Shown here piece by piece: positions 27,083 to 35,341 of a stretch of DNA of 64,000 nucleotides. A model generated the notes under the pieces. It ran no database searches. It was given only the letters and a program-made list of their open reading frames with translations, and was not told the origin of the DNA. This DNA comes from Compostibacter hankyongensis. Its GTDB lineage: Bacteria > Bacteroidota > Bacteroidia > Chitinophagales > Chitinophagaceae. A program made the translations under genes and the position numbers. Within the stretch, counting starts at the first letter, position 1; each line of letters begins with the position of its first letter. The stretch covers positions 90,269 to 154,268 of the forward strand of contig NZ_BAABFN010000021.1 of assembly GCF_039541075.1 (NCBI RefSeq), read 5' to 3'.

Positions 27083-27446
27083 TTTTTAATTCATTTTAAG
27101 TATGACAATCCAATATCTTCACGTATTAAATATTCGTGAATAAATGCATAAATCCAGTCAAAATCACTCCGTTTCGTCACAAATTAAAACAGCATTTAAT
27201 CTGTTTTTTGTGTTCGATAAAACGGCTAAGTCAAAACATAATCAAGATACATAACAATGTTTTAGCATAATTTCAACTACAATAAGTGGCGAACAAGAAC
27301 AGCTAAATATTCCATCCATTACTATAGGCATTAACAGATTAACTGTCCTAAGCCACTCATTTATTAAATAAAAAGGGAAATTATACAGCAAAGAGCCGTA
27401 AGAGCAATCTAACGATTGTCTTCTAAAGAGGAAGCATTATAATACT

Positions 27447-27522
27447 ACTTTCAGATATAGAATCTGAAAGTATGCTGTGCTTGCTGTATATTTATATCGA
27501 TTAATTCATTGTTACAAAGGTA
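27447..27522 (-). promoter_or_regulatory. Possible promoter and hairpin upstream of the nucleotidyltransferase
   Basis: On the minus strand 27522-27515 reads TACCTTTG, a match to TAnnTTTG, with a TTTTG 18 bases upstream (27545-27541). Downstream a perfect 10-bp hairpin, ACTTTCAGAT with ATCTGAAAGT (27447-27471), lies in the leader. The 480-base gap 27083-27562 otherwise shows no gene. Confidence 0.4.
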
Positions 27523-27562
27523 CGACTAATCGATAAAATTCAAAATAAAAAAGGGAAGTCTC

Positions 27563-27757
27563 TCATTCCTTTCGCATTAAATGTTGTAAATCGGGGTCAT
27601 TCTTAATCCGCTCCATTTCACTTTCCACAATATGCATAACGTCCGCTTTAACCTGTTTGTAATTGGCTTCAATTACCTGCTTCATATTGTCGTTGCCGTG
27701 TTCATCGGTAAAGGATAATATCTTTGGTATCTTTTTGTAGGCTTTGGTTTCGGCAAT
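27563..27757 (-). pseudogene. 3' fragment of mobC
   Basis: This stretch translates to the C-terminal end of MobC, including FTDEHGNDNMKQVIEANY and a final DPDLQHLMRKE before TGA. It is a close copy of the end of the intact mobC at 35342. The match stops abruptly at 27757, eight bases before the end of rteC copy 3. It is a duplication scar in the same orientation as the full gene. Confidence 0.8.
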
Positions 27758-27765
27758 GAAGTTAT

Positions 27766-28593
27766 TTACTCTTCATCCCGCTCATCTATTCTCCGTATTA
27801 GTTCCTCCCGAAGTGTATCAAGGAATTTAGTACGGTTCATCTTCCGGTTTCTCAATTCCAAATAGGTCTGGTAGAAATTGCCCAAATCAATGCCAAAGGC
27901 ACTTTCAAAATATTGGGCTACTTCCCTTATATCGTTGTTCCCGTTGTCAAACACATTTTGATAATGCAGGGCATAAATCAGTTCTATCAAGGCTACTTTG
28001 CTACCTGTCCATTTCAGCCTCTTTTGGGCTTTTGATTTGTTCTTTTGGAACTTGTGGTATAACTGGTCTTCGATGTAGACCTGTATCAAATCGTTGGCTA
28101 TTATCTTGGCGACCTTGTAATCATGTGACGTGGAAAAGGACTGGTCAGACTGGAAATAATAGGTGTCCAACCATAGCTTTATATCGTGGTTGCCACGAAC
28201 AAAAAAACTTTCGTCAAGAAACGAATTATTGCTACGATAATACTTATAAAAATCGAGGTTGTTGTCAAAGAACCTTTTTAGCTTTTTCAGTTCTTTGTTG
28301 AGGTACTTCCTTATGGGCTTTGCTCCGTAGGGTTTCTTCGTTTCGATTTTGTAAATGGCATTGTAGTAAATGAGTTTTGCTACAATGGCAGGTTTCTGAT
28401 ATTTGAAAAAACGGATTTCTTCATCGATGTTTTTAAAACCTCTTTTCAGAACGTATGCTTTCAGTTCGGACAGGCATCCGAGGATAAGGTGGATCACCGC
28501 TTCTATCCGCTGAATAGAACAGTCTGCTTCAATCTCCATTATGTCGATTGCCGTTTCGAGTTTAGATATTATTCCATTGTAAAAATTGTCCAT
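27766..28593 (-). CDS. RteC-domain protein, copy 3
   Basis: 275 residues, nearly identical to the copy at 25311 after residue 65 and divergent before it. The family core (FFKYQKPAIVAKLIYYNAIY, YYRSNNSFLDESFFVRGNHD) is intact, so it is likely functional. Together the two copies form direct repeats of about 0.8 kb flanking the nucleotidyltransferase gene and the mobC fragment. Confidence 0.85.
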   Translation of the reverse strand: MDNFYNGIISKLETAIDIMEIEADCSIQRIEAVIHLILGCLSELKAYVLKRGFKNIDEEIRFFKYQKPAIVAKLIYYNAIYKIETKKPYGAKPIRKYLNKELKKLKRFFDNNLDFYKYYRSNNSFLDESFFVRGNHDIKLWLDTYYFQSDQSFSTSHDYKVAKIIANDLIQVYIEDQLYHKFQKNKSKAQKRLKWTGSKVALIELIYALHYQNVFDNGNNDIREVAQYFESAFGIDLGNFYQTYLELRNRKMNRTKFLDTLREELIRRIDERDEE

Positions 28594-28626
28594 TCAGTGG
28601 TTTATGCATTAATTCGTTATCAAAAG

Positions 28627-28851
28627 CTATTCTATCCTTTCACAACGGTATCCCAAACCAACCACAGTTTGTATAATAGCTCTTATTTTAATTTCAGTGC
28701 GGTTAGCTTCAACTCCAAGAATATTATCTTCGTCTTCAAGGTCGAAGTTAATTTTGTAGACAGTGTTGTACTGTACTAAAAGGAATTTTATAATTTCACA
28801 GACGTTTTTTTCATCCCGTACATCTGTTTTAAAAATTTCTACTGTTTTCAT
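28627..28851 (-). CDS. Small conserved-looking protein, unknown
   Basis: 74 residues from ATG 28851 (MKTVEIFKTDVRDEKNVCEI). The order of strands and helices, with KINFDLEDEDNILGVEANR and a final GYRCERIE, resembles small ferredoxin-fold proteins of the heavy-metal-associated type, but the CxxC metal motif is absent. I do not recognise a named family. It lies in the same direction as its cargo neighbours. Confidence 0.55.
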   Translation of the reverse strand: MKTVEIFKTDVRDEKNVCEIIKFLLVQYNTVYKINFDLEDEDNILGVEANRTEIKIRAIIQTVVGLGYRCERIE

Positions 28852-28959
28852 GTTTCTGTTTATCAGACCGGGGTTTCGAAACAACTTCAATAGCAACTTA
28901 TTTATCTCAAGGATGAATGGACAAAATAGAAGTTACAAACAAAACCCCCGTATGCAAAT

Positions 28960-29490
28960 TCATGTAGCTTTTTCGTCTAAATTCAGTGCCATTACAAAAA
29001 AGTCGAATTTCTGAGAACCAATGTTTTGTGAATACTGACTTATTATCTGATAGCCCTTTTTGTGATAAAAATTTATTGCCTTTTGATTCTCTTTTAATAC
29101 AGAGAGCCAAATACGCTGATATTTCAAAGCAATTATTTCTTGCATTAAAATTTTATGCAGTTCTTTACCGATTCCTTTGCTTATAAATTTTTTTACGACA
29201 TAAATCTTATCAAGATAGCACGTTTTTGGTGGGATTATCAATTGGCTTGTGAAGTCCAGTTTAACTTTCGCATAACCAACAGGAATGCTATCGTAGAAAG
29301 CAATCCAATAAATGGATTCCGCTTTTAGTATACTGTCGTGAATCCTTTTTTCCGAAAAAATGTCTTCCAAGTAATCCAACAGGTCGTTCTTGTCGTTGAA
29401 AAAAGACTCAAACGTATCTGAAAATGTTATACGTCCCAATTTTGAAATAGTTATCACGTCATCTATGTCGACTTTTCTAATATTTATCAT
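28960..29490 (-). CDS. GNAT family N-acetyltransferase
   Basis: 176 residues with the GNAT fold: INIRKVDIDDVITISKLGRI at the start, the central strand TCYLDKIYVVKKFISKGIGK with the acetyl-CoA loop (KGIGKELHK) and the late LKENQKAINFYHKKGYQI. It transfers an acetyl group from acetyl-CoA to an amine, but the substrate is not evident; amino acids, peptides, drugs or ribosomal proteins are all possible. It lies just downstream of the deformylase-Crp pair on the same strand. Confidence 0.85.
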   Translation of the reverse strand: MINIRKVDIDDVITISKLGRITFSDTFESFFNDKNDLLDYLEDIFSEKRIHDSILKAESIYWIAFYDSIPVGYAKVKLDFTSQLIIPPKTCYLDKIYVVKKFISKGIGKELHKILMQEIIALKYQRIWLSVLKENQKAINFYHKKGYQIISQYSQNIGSQKFDFFVMALNLDEKAT

Positions 29491-29520
29491 AAGTAAGTAT
29501 GTTTGAAATGGCTGCTTTTT

Positions 29521-30105
29521 CTATCGTATAAAGTTCATGGGATAGGTCGGTACAATTTGACCTTTTAGGATTTTTTGAAGTTTGGAAGCCATAAGCCTTT
29601 TTGTCAAAGGCTTGAGATAATCGAGATAGAGAACTCCCTCGGTATGGTCGTATTCGTGTTGTATCATTCGCGCGGTCGTTCCACTGAATGTACGGATTTG
29701 CTTTTTAAAATTCCGATTATAATATTCAATCGTTATCGCCCAATTCCGCTTTACTTTGTAGAATAAATTTGGAATACTTAAACAGCCCTCTTCGTCTTCC
29801 CAAAGTTCTTCAGACCGTTGGATGATTTTGGCATTGATGAAAGTTTCCATTATGCCTTTATCATCTTGGGGGAAATAAAACTTTCTCTCTTCTTCTCCGA
29901 GGTTATCAAAAGTTGATTTACTGTCCACGATAAACAATCTAACCGGAAGTCCTATCTGTGGTGATGCCAATCCGCAACCATTGGCATTTTCCATAGTTTC
30001 CCACATATCGGCAATTAATTTATCCAATTCAGGATAATCCTTTTCGATGTAGTTGCATTTCTGTTTTAAGATATGGTGTCCGTATGCTAAGATGGTTCGT
30101 TTCAT
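29521..30105 (-). CDS. def: Peptide deformylase, copy 2
   Basis: 194 residues, a close paralogue of the protein at 7294. The catalytic motifs GCGLASPQ, EGCLS and QHEYDH are all present; the last has Tyr where copy 1 has His, at a position that does not bind metal. It should remove N-formyl groups from nascent proteins. The Crp gene lies 110 bases upstream on the same strand, the same order as in copy 1, and the intergenic region is also conserved. A second deformylase can protect against deformylase inhibitors. Confidence 0.9.
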   Translation of the reverse strand: MKRTILAYGHHILKQKCNYIEKDYPELDKLIADMWETMENANGCGLASPQIGLPVRLFIVDSKSTFDNLGEEERKFYFPQDDKGIMETFINAKIIQRSEELWEDEEGCLSIPNLFYKVKRNWAITIEYYNRNFKKQIRTFSGTTARMIQHEYDHTEGVLYLDYLKPLTKRLMASKLQKILKGQIVPTYPMNFIR

Positions 30106-30215
30106 TATTCTTTGGATTTTTCAACAAATTTCCAAAGAATAAACATGGTAGGCAATGAACCTATGTTAAGTATTTGCGCAGGTTTTTCGTTGATTTTCAA
30201 CGACATTTCAGATTG

Positions 30216-30782
30216 CTATACTATTTGTCTACGAATCCGACTCAGCGCCTGTGGCGTTATCCCGATATAGGAAGCAACGTATTTTAACGGAATAAATTTT
30301 AAAATATCAGGTTGTTCATTGAACAGGTTTAGATACCTTTCTTTTGCCGTATGTTTTAAAAGCGATAATTCTCTTTTGCTTTTTTGTAAAAACAGTTTCT
30401 CCGACACAAAACGCCCTAAATAGTTTCCCGCTTTGGTCTCCGCATACACTTTTTGCAAATCATCATAAGATATTTGCCAAACCACGGTTTCCGTCAATGC
30501 CTGCAATTCGTATTCAGATGGCGTCCGGGTCAGGAATGAATTGTAAGCACAGGTAAATTCTTTATCAAAACAGAAATTAAAAGTCAGTTCGTTTTCATCA
30601 TCTGGAATATAAAATCGAACGATGCCTGTTTCTACAAAGGAAAGGTACTTTTCTGTTTCGCCCTGTCGTGTGATGGTTTCGTTTTTGGCAAAAACCCTCT
30701 TGTCAAAGTGGGAAGCTATAAATTCCCATTCTGTTTCCTGTAATTTTATTATCCGCTCGTAGTATTCTCTGATGTGCCCCAT
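30216..30782 (-). CDS. Crp/Fnr family regulator, copy 2
   Basis: 188 residues, differing from the copy at 6670 at about ten positions. Beta-roll (ITRQGETEKYLSFVETGIVR) and winged helix (KYVASYIGITPQALSRIRRQ) are intact. It likely controls the deformylase behind it. The -7-like octamer TAAATTTG is kept upstream in both copies although the surrounding DNA differs, which supports a shared promoter design. Confidence 0.88.
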   Translation of the reverse strand: MGHIREYYERIIKLQETEWEFIASHFDKRVFAKNETITRQGETEKYLSFVETGIVRFYIPDDENELTFNFCFDKEFTCAYNSFLTRTPSEYELQALTETVVWQISYDDLQKVYAETKAGNYLGRFVSEKLFLQKSKRELSLLKHTAKERYLNLFNEQPDILKFIPLKYVASYIGITPQALSRIRRQIV

Positions 30783-30824
30783 AAAAATATTCTCTTTTTA
30801 GTCCGTCTTTTGAAAAAGAAAATA

Positions 30825-30832
30825 CAAATTTA
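30825..30832 (-). promoter_or_regulatory. Putative -7 box for crp copy 2
   Basis: On the minus strand TAAATTTG, 43 bases before the start codon; the first crp copy has the same octamer 39 bases before its start. Confidence 0.45.
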
Positions 30833-30972
30833 GTGTTTTTATAATAAACCGGTTTTTGTGCGGATATCTCATAACTTTGTTAATCTGCGGTAAAACACCA
30901 GTAAAAACATTGCTTTCAGCCATTTTATATCACTACATCACGGTTGCAAGGAAGTATTCTCTTTCGTATTTT

Positions 30973-31821
30973 TCAGGTCTTTGCTACTAAAAAAAATTCT
31001 CCACTTGCTGGTAGAAGGTTGTCGGTTCTGTTCTTAAAGTATTTTTCCGTCATATCTTTTGTGGAGATTGTCTGTATTTCTTTTAAACCTACTTTTTCAG
31101 CGAGTTTTATAATTTCTTCAACCGAAAAAAAACTTACAAAAGGAGTACCTGAAGCTGCCGCTCCTTTTATTGACATTTCCATTAATGGCTTGTCTTCTTC
31201 ATCAAGTAATTCCAATGGCAGATAAAAGGCCATTGCAATAGTAGAACCAGGTGCGAGCAAAGTCATTTTTTGCAGTGTGTCGGTAATCGCTTCTTTGGTA
31301 AGATAAAGCGTAACACCGATACAAGATACAAAAGCCCTTTGTTCAACATTAAAACCTTTATTTAATAGCTCGTCCCACCAAGATGAGATTTCAAAATCGA
31401 CAGGTACAAAGTGAAGATTGCCGGGGATTTTATAGCCGTTTTCAATCAGCTTTTCTTCTTTCCAAGTCAAAGTATCGTGCTGGTCAATTTCATAAATATC
31501 AACATAGGAACTTATGGCCGTGTTCCGTTGGGCAAAACTATCCAATCCTGCACCAAGCAAAACGTATTGTTTTACTCCTTTTTCAATTTGCTCTTTAGCT
31601 ATATCTTCAATAAAACGTGAACGGGCTACGATAGAAGCCCGCAGCCGTTTGGTATATTTCATGTCAGGCCGTTCCTGCCAATCATCATCAGGTGCAATTA
31701 ACTTGAATCCTATTTCATCTTCAAGTATATGAGGTTTTGCATCTGTCTGAACGTGTAACGCTCTCCATAATGCGGTTCTTACTGCGGTATTATCCGGCTT
31801 TATGACTTTATCTCTTCCCAT
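30973..31821 (-). CDS. SAM-dependent methyltransferase, LCM-like family
   Basis: 282 residues. The N-terminal part (RLRASIVARSRFIED) and motif I (QYVLLGAGLDSFAQRN) match the bacterial branch of the leucine carboxyl methyltransferase fold, with DIYEIDQHDTLTWKEEKL carrying the acidic residue that binds the ribose. FVSCIGVTLYLTKEAITDTL follows as in the family. The methyl acceptor is not known; some relatives act on small molecules. It lies in the cargo region, followed by a VOC protein and an AraC regulator on the same strand. Confidence 0.82.
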   Translation of the reverse strand: MGRDKVIKPDNTAVRTALWRALHVQTDAKPHILEDEIGFKLIAPDDDWQERPDMKYTKRLRASIVARSRFIEDIAKEQIEKGVKQYVLLGAGLDSFAQRNTAISSYVDIYEIDQHDTLTWKEEKLIENGYKIPGNLHFVPVDFEISSWWDELLNKGFNVEQRAFVSCIGVTLYLTKEAITDTLQKMTLLAPGSTIAMAFYLPLELLDEEDKPLMEMSIKGAAASGTPFVSFFSVEEIIKLAEKVGLKEIQTISTKDMTEKYFKNRTDNLLPASGEFFLVAKT

Positions 31822-31863
31822 TTCCTTATTTTATTATTAATATCAAGCGTAATTATAATGAAG

Positions 31864-32247
31864 CTATTTTTTAGCATGTAATCCAATCATATTCCCCTCT
31901 GTATCTTCTATTAAAGCAATAGAACCAAAATCCCCCACGTTCAACTTTCGACGAATAACTTTTCCACCTGCAGCTTTAACACGGTTTAATACTGTATTGA
32001 TTTCTTCGGTTGCAAAATAAATTAAAACACCGCCAATACCGGGTTTTGCTTCATCCATTCTAACAAGCGCACCGCCAATCTCTTGCTTGTTTTCACTGCT
32101 TTCAAAAATGGCATATCTCATTTGGCTGTGTCTTTCATTGTTCATTGTCGTTTCATTAAATCCGCAGTCAAATACTGTTGTGTAAAATTTCTTTGCCCTG
32201 TCAAAATCGGATGTATAAATTTCAAACCAATCAATTACTCTTTTCAT
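31864..32247 (-). CDS. VOC family protein (glyoxalase-like)
   Basis: 127 residues with two beta-alpha-beta-beta-beta units: DWFEIYTSDFDRAKKFYTTV at the start and GVLIYFATEEINTVLNRVKA in the second half, ending in IALIEDTEGNMIGLHAKK. This is the vicinal-oxygen-chelate fold. Such proteins include glyoxalases, dioxygenases and drug-binding proteins. The EDTEGNMIGL segment has the Glu and His pattern of this group. Substrate unknown. Confidence 0.85.
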   Translation of the reverse strand: MKRVIDWFEIYTSDFDRAKKFYTTVFDCGFNETTMNNERHSQMRYAIFESSENKQEIGGALVRMDEAKPGIGGVLIYFATEEINTVLNRVKAAGGKVIRRKLNVGDFGSIALIEDTEGNMIGLHAKK

Positions 32248-32320
32248 TTTAAACTGTTTTTGATTAATTCAACAAAGTTAAAGTCCCCAGTTTTTTGAAA
32301 ATTGGATAAAACCGACAGTA

Positions 32321-33112
32321 CTAAAACTTCAATTCCGGAAAATTGGGCAATTGTTCGTTTGCATTAAGAAGAAATGACTTTGGAGTCGTGCCTGTAAAAT
32401 ATTTAAAATCTCTGATAAAATGAGATTGGTCAAAATAATTCTCTAAATAGGCTATTTCCGTAAGAGCATTAAAGTTAGCCGTTCTTAGCGTTTTTAAAGC
32501 TGACTGAAAGCGACAGATTCTTGAATACAACTTTGGGGAAATGCCTATATATGATTTAAACAGACGTTCTAACGAGCGTTCTGATATTTTCAAATCGGCT
32601 TGCACCTGTTTTAATTCCTGACCTTTTTGAAACTGGTTTAACGCAAATTTTACTTTATCATTTTCACCTTTACAGTCTGTTGTTTGTTGTAATAAAAAAT
32701 GTTCTAAAACCGCTATTTTTTGTTCTAATGTTTGTGTATTTAGAAGTTGGTCATTTATAGTGGTTTTAACTAAATCATTGATGTCAGTGTGTCGTTGCGT
32801 TAATTCAATTGCTTCTATTCTGAAAACAGTTCTTAAAGCTGCGGGTTGGAAACTGACGCCAATATTTCGAAAACTACCCGTTGCCGTAAGCTGTGAGTAC
32901 TGAGTAGCTTGCCCAAATAAGAAAGATTGGGGTAATGTTTGCTTGTCTTTATCGTAAAAGACCGTGGGATTTTCCTGAAAAATCATACCCGGTACGCCCT
33001 CGGGAATTATTTTGAATTTTCCAATAAAAGCAGTGCTCGTATTTTCCATTAGAAAGAAAAAACGAATATGTTTTCGTAGGGGTGGTACAGGCTGTATTAT
33101 TTTGATATCCAT
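32321..33112 (-). CDS. AraC family transcriptional regulator
   Basis: About 263 residues from ATG 33112 (MDIKIIQPVPPLRKHIRFFF); the frame continues upstream to 33151 but this start fits relatives. The N-terminal sensing part resembles the DUF6597 domain, with IIPEGVPGMIFQ. The C-terminal 100 residues hold two helix-turn-helix units: QADLKISERSLERLFKSYIG, then FNALTEIAYLENYFDQSHFI and FTGTTPKSFL. It lies upstream of the VOC and methyltransferase genes in the same direction and may control them. Confidence 0.85.
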   Translation of the reverse strand: MDIKIIQPVPPLRKHIRFFFLMENTSTAFIGKFKIIPEGVPGMIFQENPTVFYDKDKQTLPQSFLFGQATQYSQLTATGSFRNIGVSFQPAALRTVFRIEAIELTQRHTDINDLVKTTINDQLLNTQTLEQKIAVLEHFLLQQTTDCKGENDKVKFALNQFQKGQELKQVQADLKISERSLERLFKSYIGISPKLYSRICRFQSALKTLRTANFNALTEIAYLENYFDQSHFIRDFKYFTGTTPKSFLLNANEQLPNFPELKF

Positions 33113-33171
33113 CCTGATGTTTTCTAACAAATTTAGTAAAATTAAGTACAATCATCCCAACCCCTCTGTGT

Positions 33172-33765
33172 TTATATAGATACAATTTCCAATTGATTCT
33201 CTTGCTCGGGAATTTGAAAGCCATGTATATATTTGTTTAGGATGGAATCTGTAATCGGAAAAGCGGCATTTGCCTCAAAAGTTTTATTTCTTATTTTCAG
33301 TCTGTTTTTTATTGCTGAAATAGGAGGGTTCATATAAACAAGAAACCACTTTCCGTGGTTTGTTTCCACTATCCGCTTAAACTCGTTACGCTTTTCTTTT
33401 TGCCAGAAACTAAAGTCTACTACTATATTCCGTTTGGATTTTAGAAGTTCCAAAAACTGAATAAACAGTGCCTTTTCTGCTAAAGCTGATAGCTTATCAT
33501 ATTCTTCTTCAGCATAATCTATTCCGAACTGACCATAGTTATTCCATATTTCTTCATCGACCGATAGCCTATGAAAACCATAACATTCTAACTGTTTTGC
33601 GAATGTGGTTTTTCCGGATCCTGACAGTCCACACATGAGAACGACTTTTGGTGTATGCTCACAGTTTAGAATTAAGTCGAACACTTCAGTTTCTGTATAT
33701 ATCATATTATAATTGTCTTTTTTAGTAAATTTCTCGTTAAACCCATAACAAGCTTTAGATTTCAT
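33172..33765 (-). CDS. P-loop kinase-like ATPase
   Basis: 197 residues. VVLMCGLSGSGKTTFAKQLE is a Walker A motif, and the overall pattern (HRLSVDEEIWNNYGQFGI with an acidic pair, then NIVVDFSFWQKEKRNEF) matches small AAA_33-type kinases that phosphorylate small molecules, tRNA ends or sugars. A second ATG at 33705 (MIYTETEVFD) is a possible alternative start. No partner gene points to the substrate. It could also be related to zeta-type toxins, but no antitoxin gene is adjacent. Confidence 0.72.
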   Translation of the reverse strand: MKSKACYGFNEKFTKKDNYNMIYTETEVFDLILNCEHTPKVVLMCGLSGSGKTTFAKQLECYGFHRLSVDEEIWNNYGQFGIDYAEEEYDKLSALAEKALFIQFLELLKSKRNIVVDFSFWQKEKRNEFKRIVETNHGKWFLVYMNPPISAIKNRLKIRNKTFEANAAFPITDSILNKYIHGFQIPEQENQLEIVSI

Positions 33766-33805
33766 TTTTTACTTAATCTTTCAGCTTGTTATCAGCCTAT
33801 ATTAT

Positions 33806-34717
33806 TCATAGCACTATTTTTAACTGCGTAGCAACGTAGGGCGAAGCCTTAAAGTAGTACTGTTGTTTTTTGAATATACTTTTTATCGTTCTTTCAGTCA
33901 TTTGCGATGGTCTCCAAGCGTTAATTCCGGCCGTGACATTTAAGAATATGTTGTCGCCAATTTTTATCTCTGGACGAACGCCTCCTATTATATAAGCATG
34001 CGAGAAAATCTTATCTTTTCCATCTTGTTCTAAAAGAGCTGTTTGTCCATTCATCTCCCCGATTACATTTAATCGGAAGATGTTGTTCAGGTCATATCGG
34101 AAACACATTTCCAAGCCGTCCAAAACATTGATTTCAACATTATATTTCCTTTCCATTTTCCAATTGAGATAAAGTGCTGGAAATAACATCGGATATCCAA
34201 AGGAGTTATTGATAGCAGCTCCTACCCCTAAGTCCAAGTTTGACCTTAAATGATATATGAATACTGTTCCGATACTACCAAGTGTGTTTTTGAATCTTAT
34301 TTGGGAAAACTCCGTACTCGGCATGTATGTGCCTCCACCTATACTTGCCATAATTGACCATTTATCGTTCAAAGGACGTAAATGATTTAGATTCAAGCCA
34401 ACATTCATAATTCTATCCGTTACTATAGGTTCGTCAAAATTACGATTGTTTAATCGCGCCTGTGCAAATCTTCCGCTTATCGACCATATTGTAGGACGAT
34501 TCTTTTCATTTAGCTTCACCGACAGAGGAATGTGTACATCCGCTTGATAAATTACAGCGGAACCTTTTGCATCTCCCACTTTTTGATAGGTTTTACCGTC
34601 GGTCTTCCTATAGCTTGATTCTCCTAAATACTCTGTTTTGACTTGTATCTGTATTTGAGCAACTATATCATAACACGTGAATGTCAGGAAAAATAAAATA
34701 ATAAATTTCATTACCAA
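33806..34717 (-). CDS. DUF6268-like outer membrane beta-barrel protein
   Basis: 303 residues with a signal peptide (MKFIILFFLTFTCYDIVAQ, from the second Met). Alternating amphipathic strands rich in aromatic residues (LNHLRPLNDKWSIMASIGGG, GSIGTVFIYHLRSNLDLGVG) suggest a barrel of eight or more strands in the outer membrane, as in the DUF6268 family. No function is established. It lies between the kinase and the HD-domain gene on the same strand. Confidence 0.7.
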   Translation of the reverse strand: MVMKFIILFFLTFTCYDIVAQIQIQVKTEYLGESSYRKTDGKTYQKVGDAKGSAVIYQADVHIPLSVKLNEKNRPTIWSISGRFAQARLNNRNFDEPIVTDRIMNVGLNLNHLRPLNDKWSIMASIGGGTYMPSTEFSQIRFKNTLGSIGTVFIYHLRSNLDLGVGAAINNSFGYPMLFPALYLNWKMERKYNVEINVLDGLEMCFRYDLNNIFRLNVIGEMNGQTALLEQDGKDKIFSHAYIIGGVRPEIKIGDNIFLNVTAGINAWRPSQMTERTIKSIFKKQQYYFKASPYVATQLKIVL

Positions 34718-34728
34718 ATTTCCCCCGA

Positions 34729-35247
34729 TTAACTGTATTTACATAAAGCAAGCGCCTTACCCGCTTGTGTTTTGATTTCTTTTGAAACAAATTGTCTTAA
34801 GGTTTCTGTGTCCTTAGTGCAATCCATAACTTGCATGTTTTCAATAAGGTCTGCCTCCCAAAGAATCTGAAAATCTTTTCCATCTATTTTTTCAGGCGTA
34901 TGATGGTTTCCAACTATATAACATACTCTTTCAATTACGAATGGTTCATAATTATGTTCACTTAATATATTTCTTGCAATTGGTACTCCTTCCTGCTCTT
35001 GGAGATGTCCCTCCATTGATCCATATTTACGTAATGCTTCCACAGAACCTATGTCGTGTAAAACAGCACTTAACTCTATAATACAACCAGTCTGACTGTC
35101 TACATTTTCTCTTTCAATAATCGTCCGTGTATTTTCTAACACCTTCATTGTGTGATCGACGCCATATGGTACAGTTCTGAAAATATTTTTCATCTCTTTG
35201 ATTACTTGGTCTAATTTCTCTGATTCTCCTATGTCCTTATATTTCAT
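34729..35247 (-). CDS. HD-domain phosphohydrolase
   Basis: 172 residues with the HD metal signature: an early His in VDHTMKVLENT, the HD pair in LSAVLHDIGSVEA and later VGNHHTPEKIDG and WEADLIENMQ supplying further metal ligands. Proteins of this layout hydrolyse phosphate esters of nucleotides. The substrate is unknown. It is the last cargo gene before the crp 3' scar and mobC. Confidence 0.82.
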   Translation of the reverse strand: MKYKDIGESEKLDQVIKEMKNIFRTVPYGVDHTMKVLENTRTIIERENVDSQTGCIIELSAVLHDIGSVEALRKYGSMEGHLQEQEGVPIARNILSEHNYEPFVIERVCYIVGNHHTPEKIDGKDFQILWEADLIENMQVMDCTKDTETLRQFVSKEIKTQAGKALALCKYS

Positions 35248-35289
35248 ATCACATTATTTTCCGCTAAGGTCTCAAGAATAGAAAAATCA

Positions 35290-35315
35290 GGCAATGAACC
35301 TATGTTAAGTAATCT
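35290..35315. repeat. 26-base scar of a crp 3' end
   Basis: This stretch equals, in reverse orientation, the end of crp copy 1 and its downstream bases (7230-7255), and nearly all of the same place in copy 2. No crp gene adjoins it. It marks a former crp-def cassette end at the junction of cargo and mobC. Confidence 0.7.
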
Positions 35316-35341
35316 CTTTAGTGGTTGAAAAAACTTTTGGT

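Noticed and set aside
33172..33765. Zeta-type toxin of a toxin-antitoxin pair
   Set aside because: The P-loop kinase pattern is compatible, but no small antitoxin gene adjoins it.
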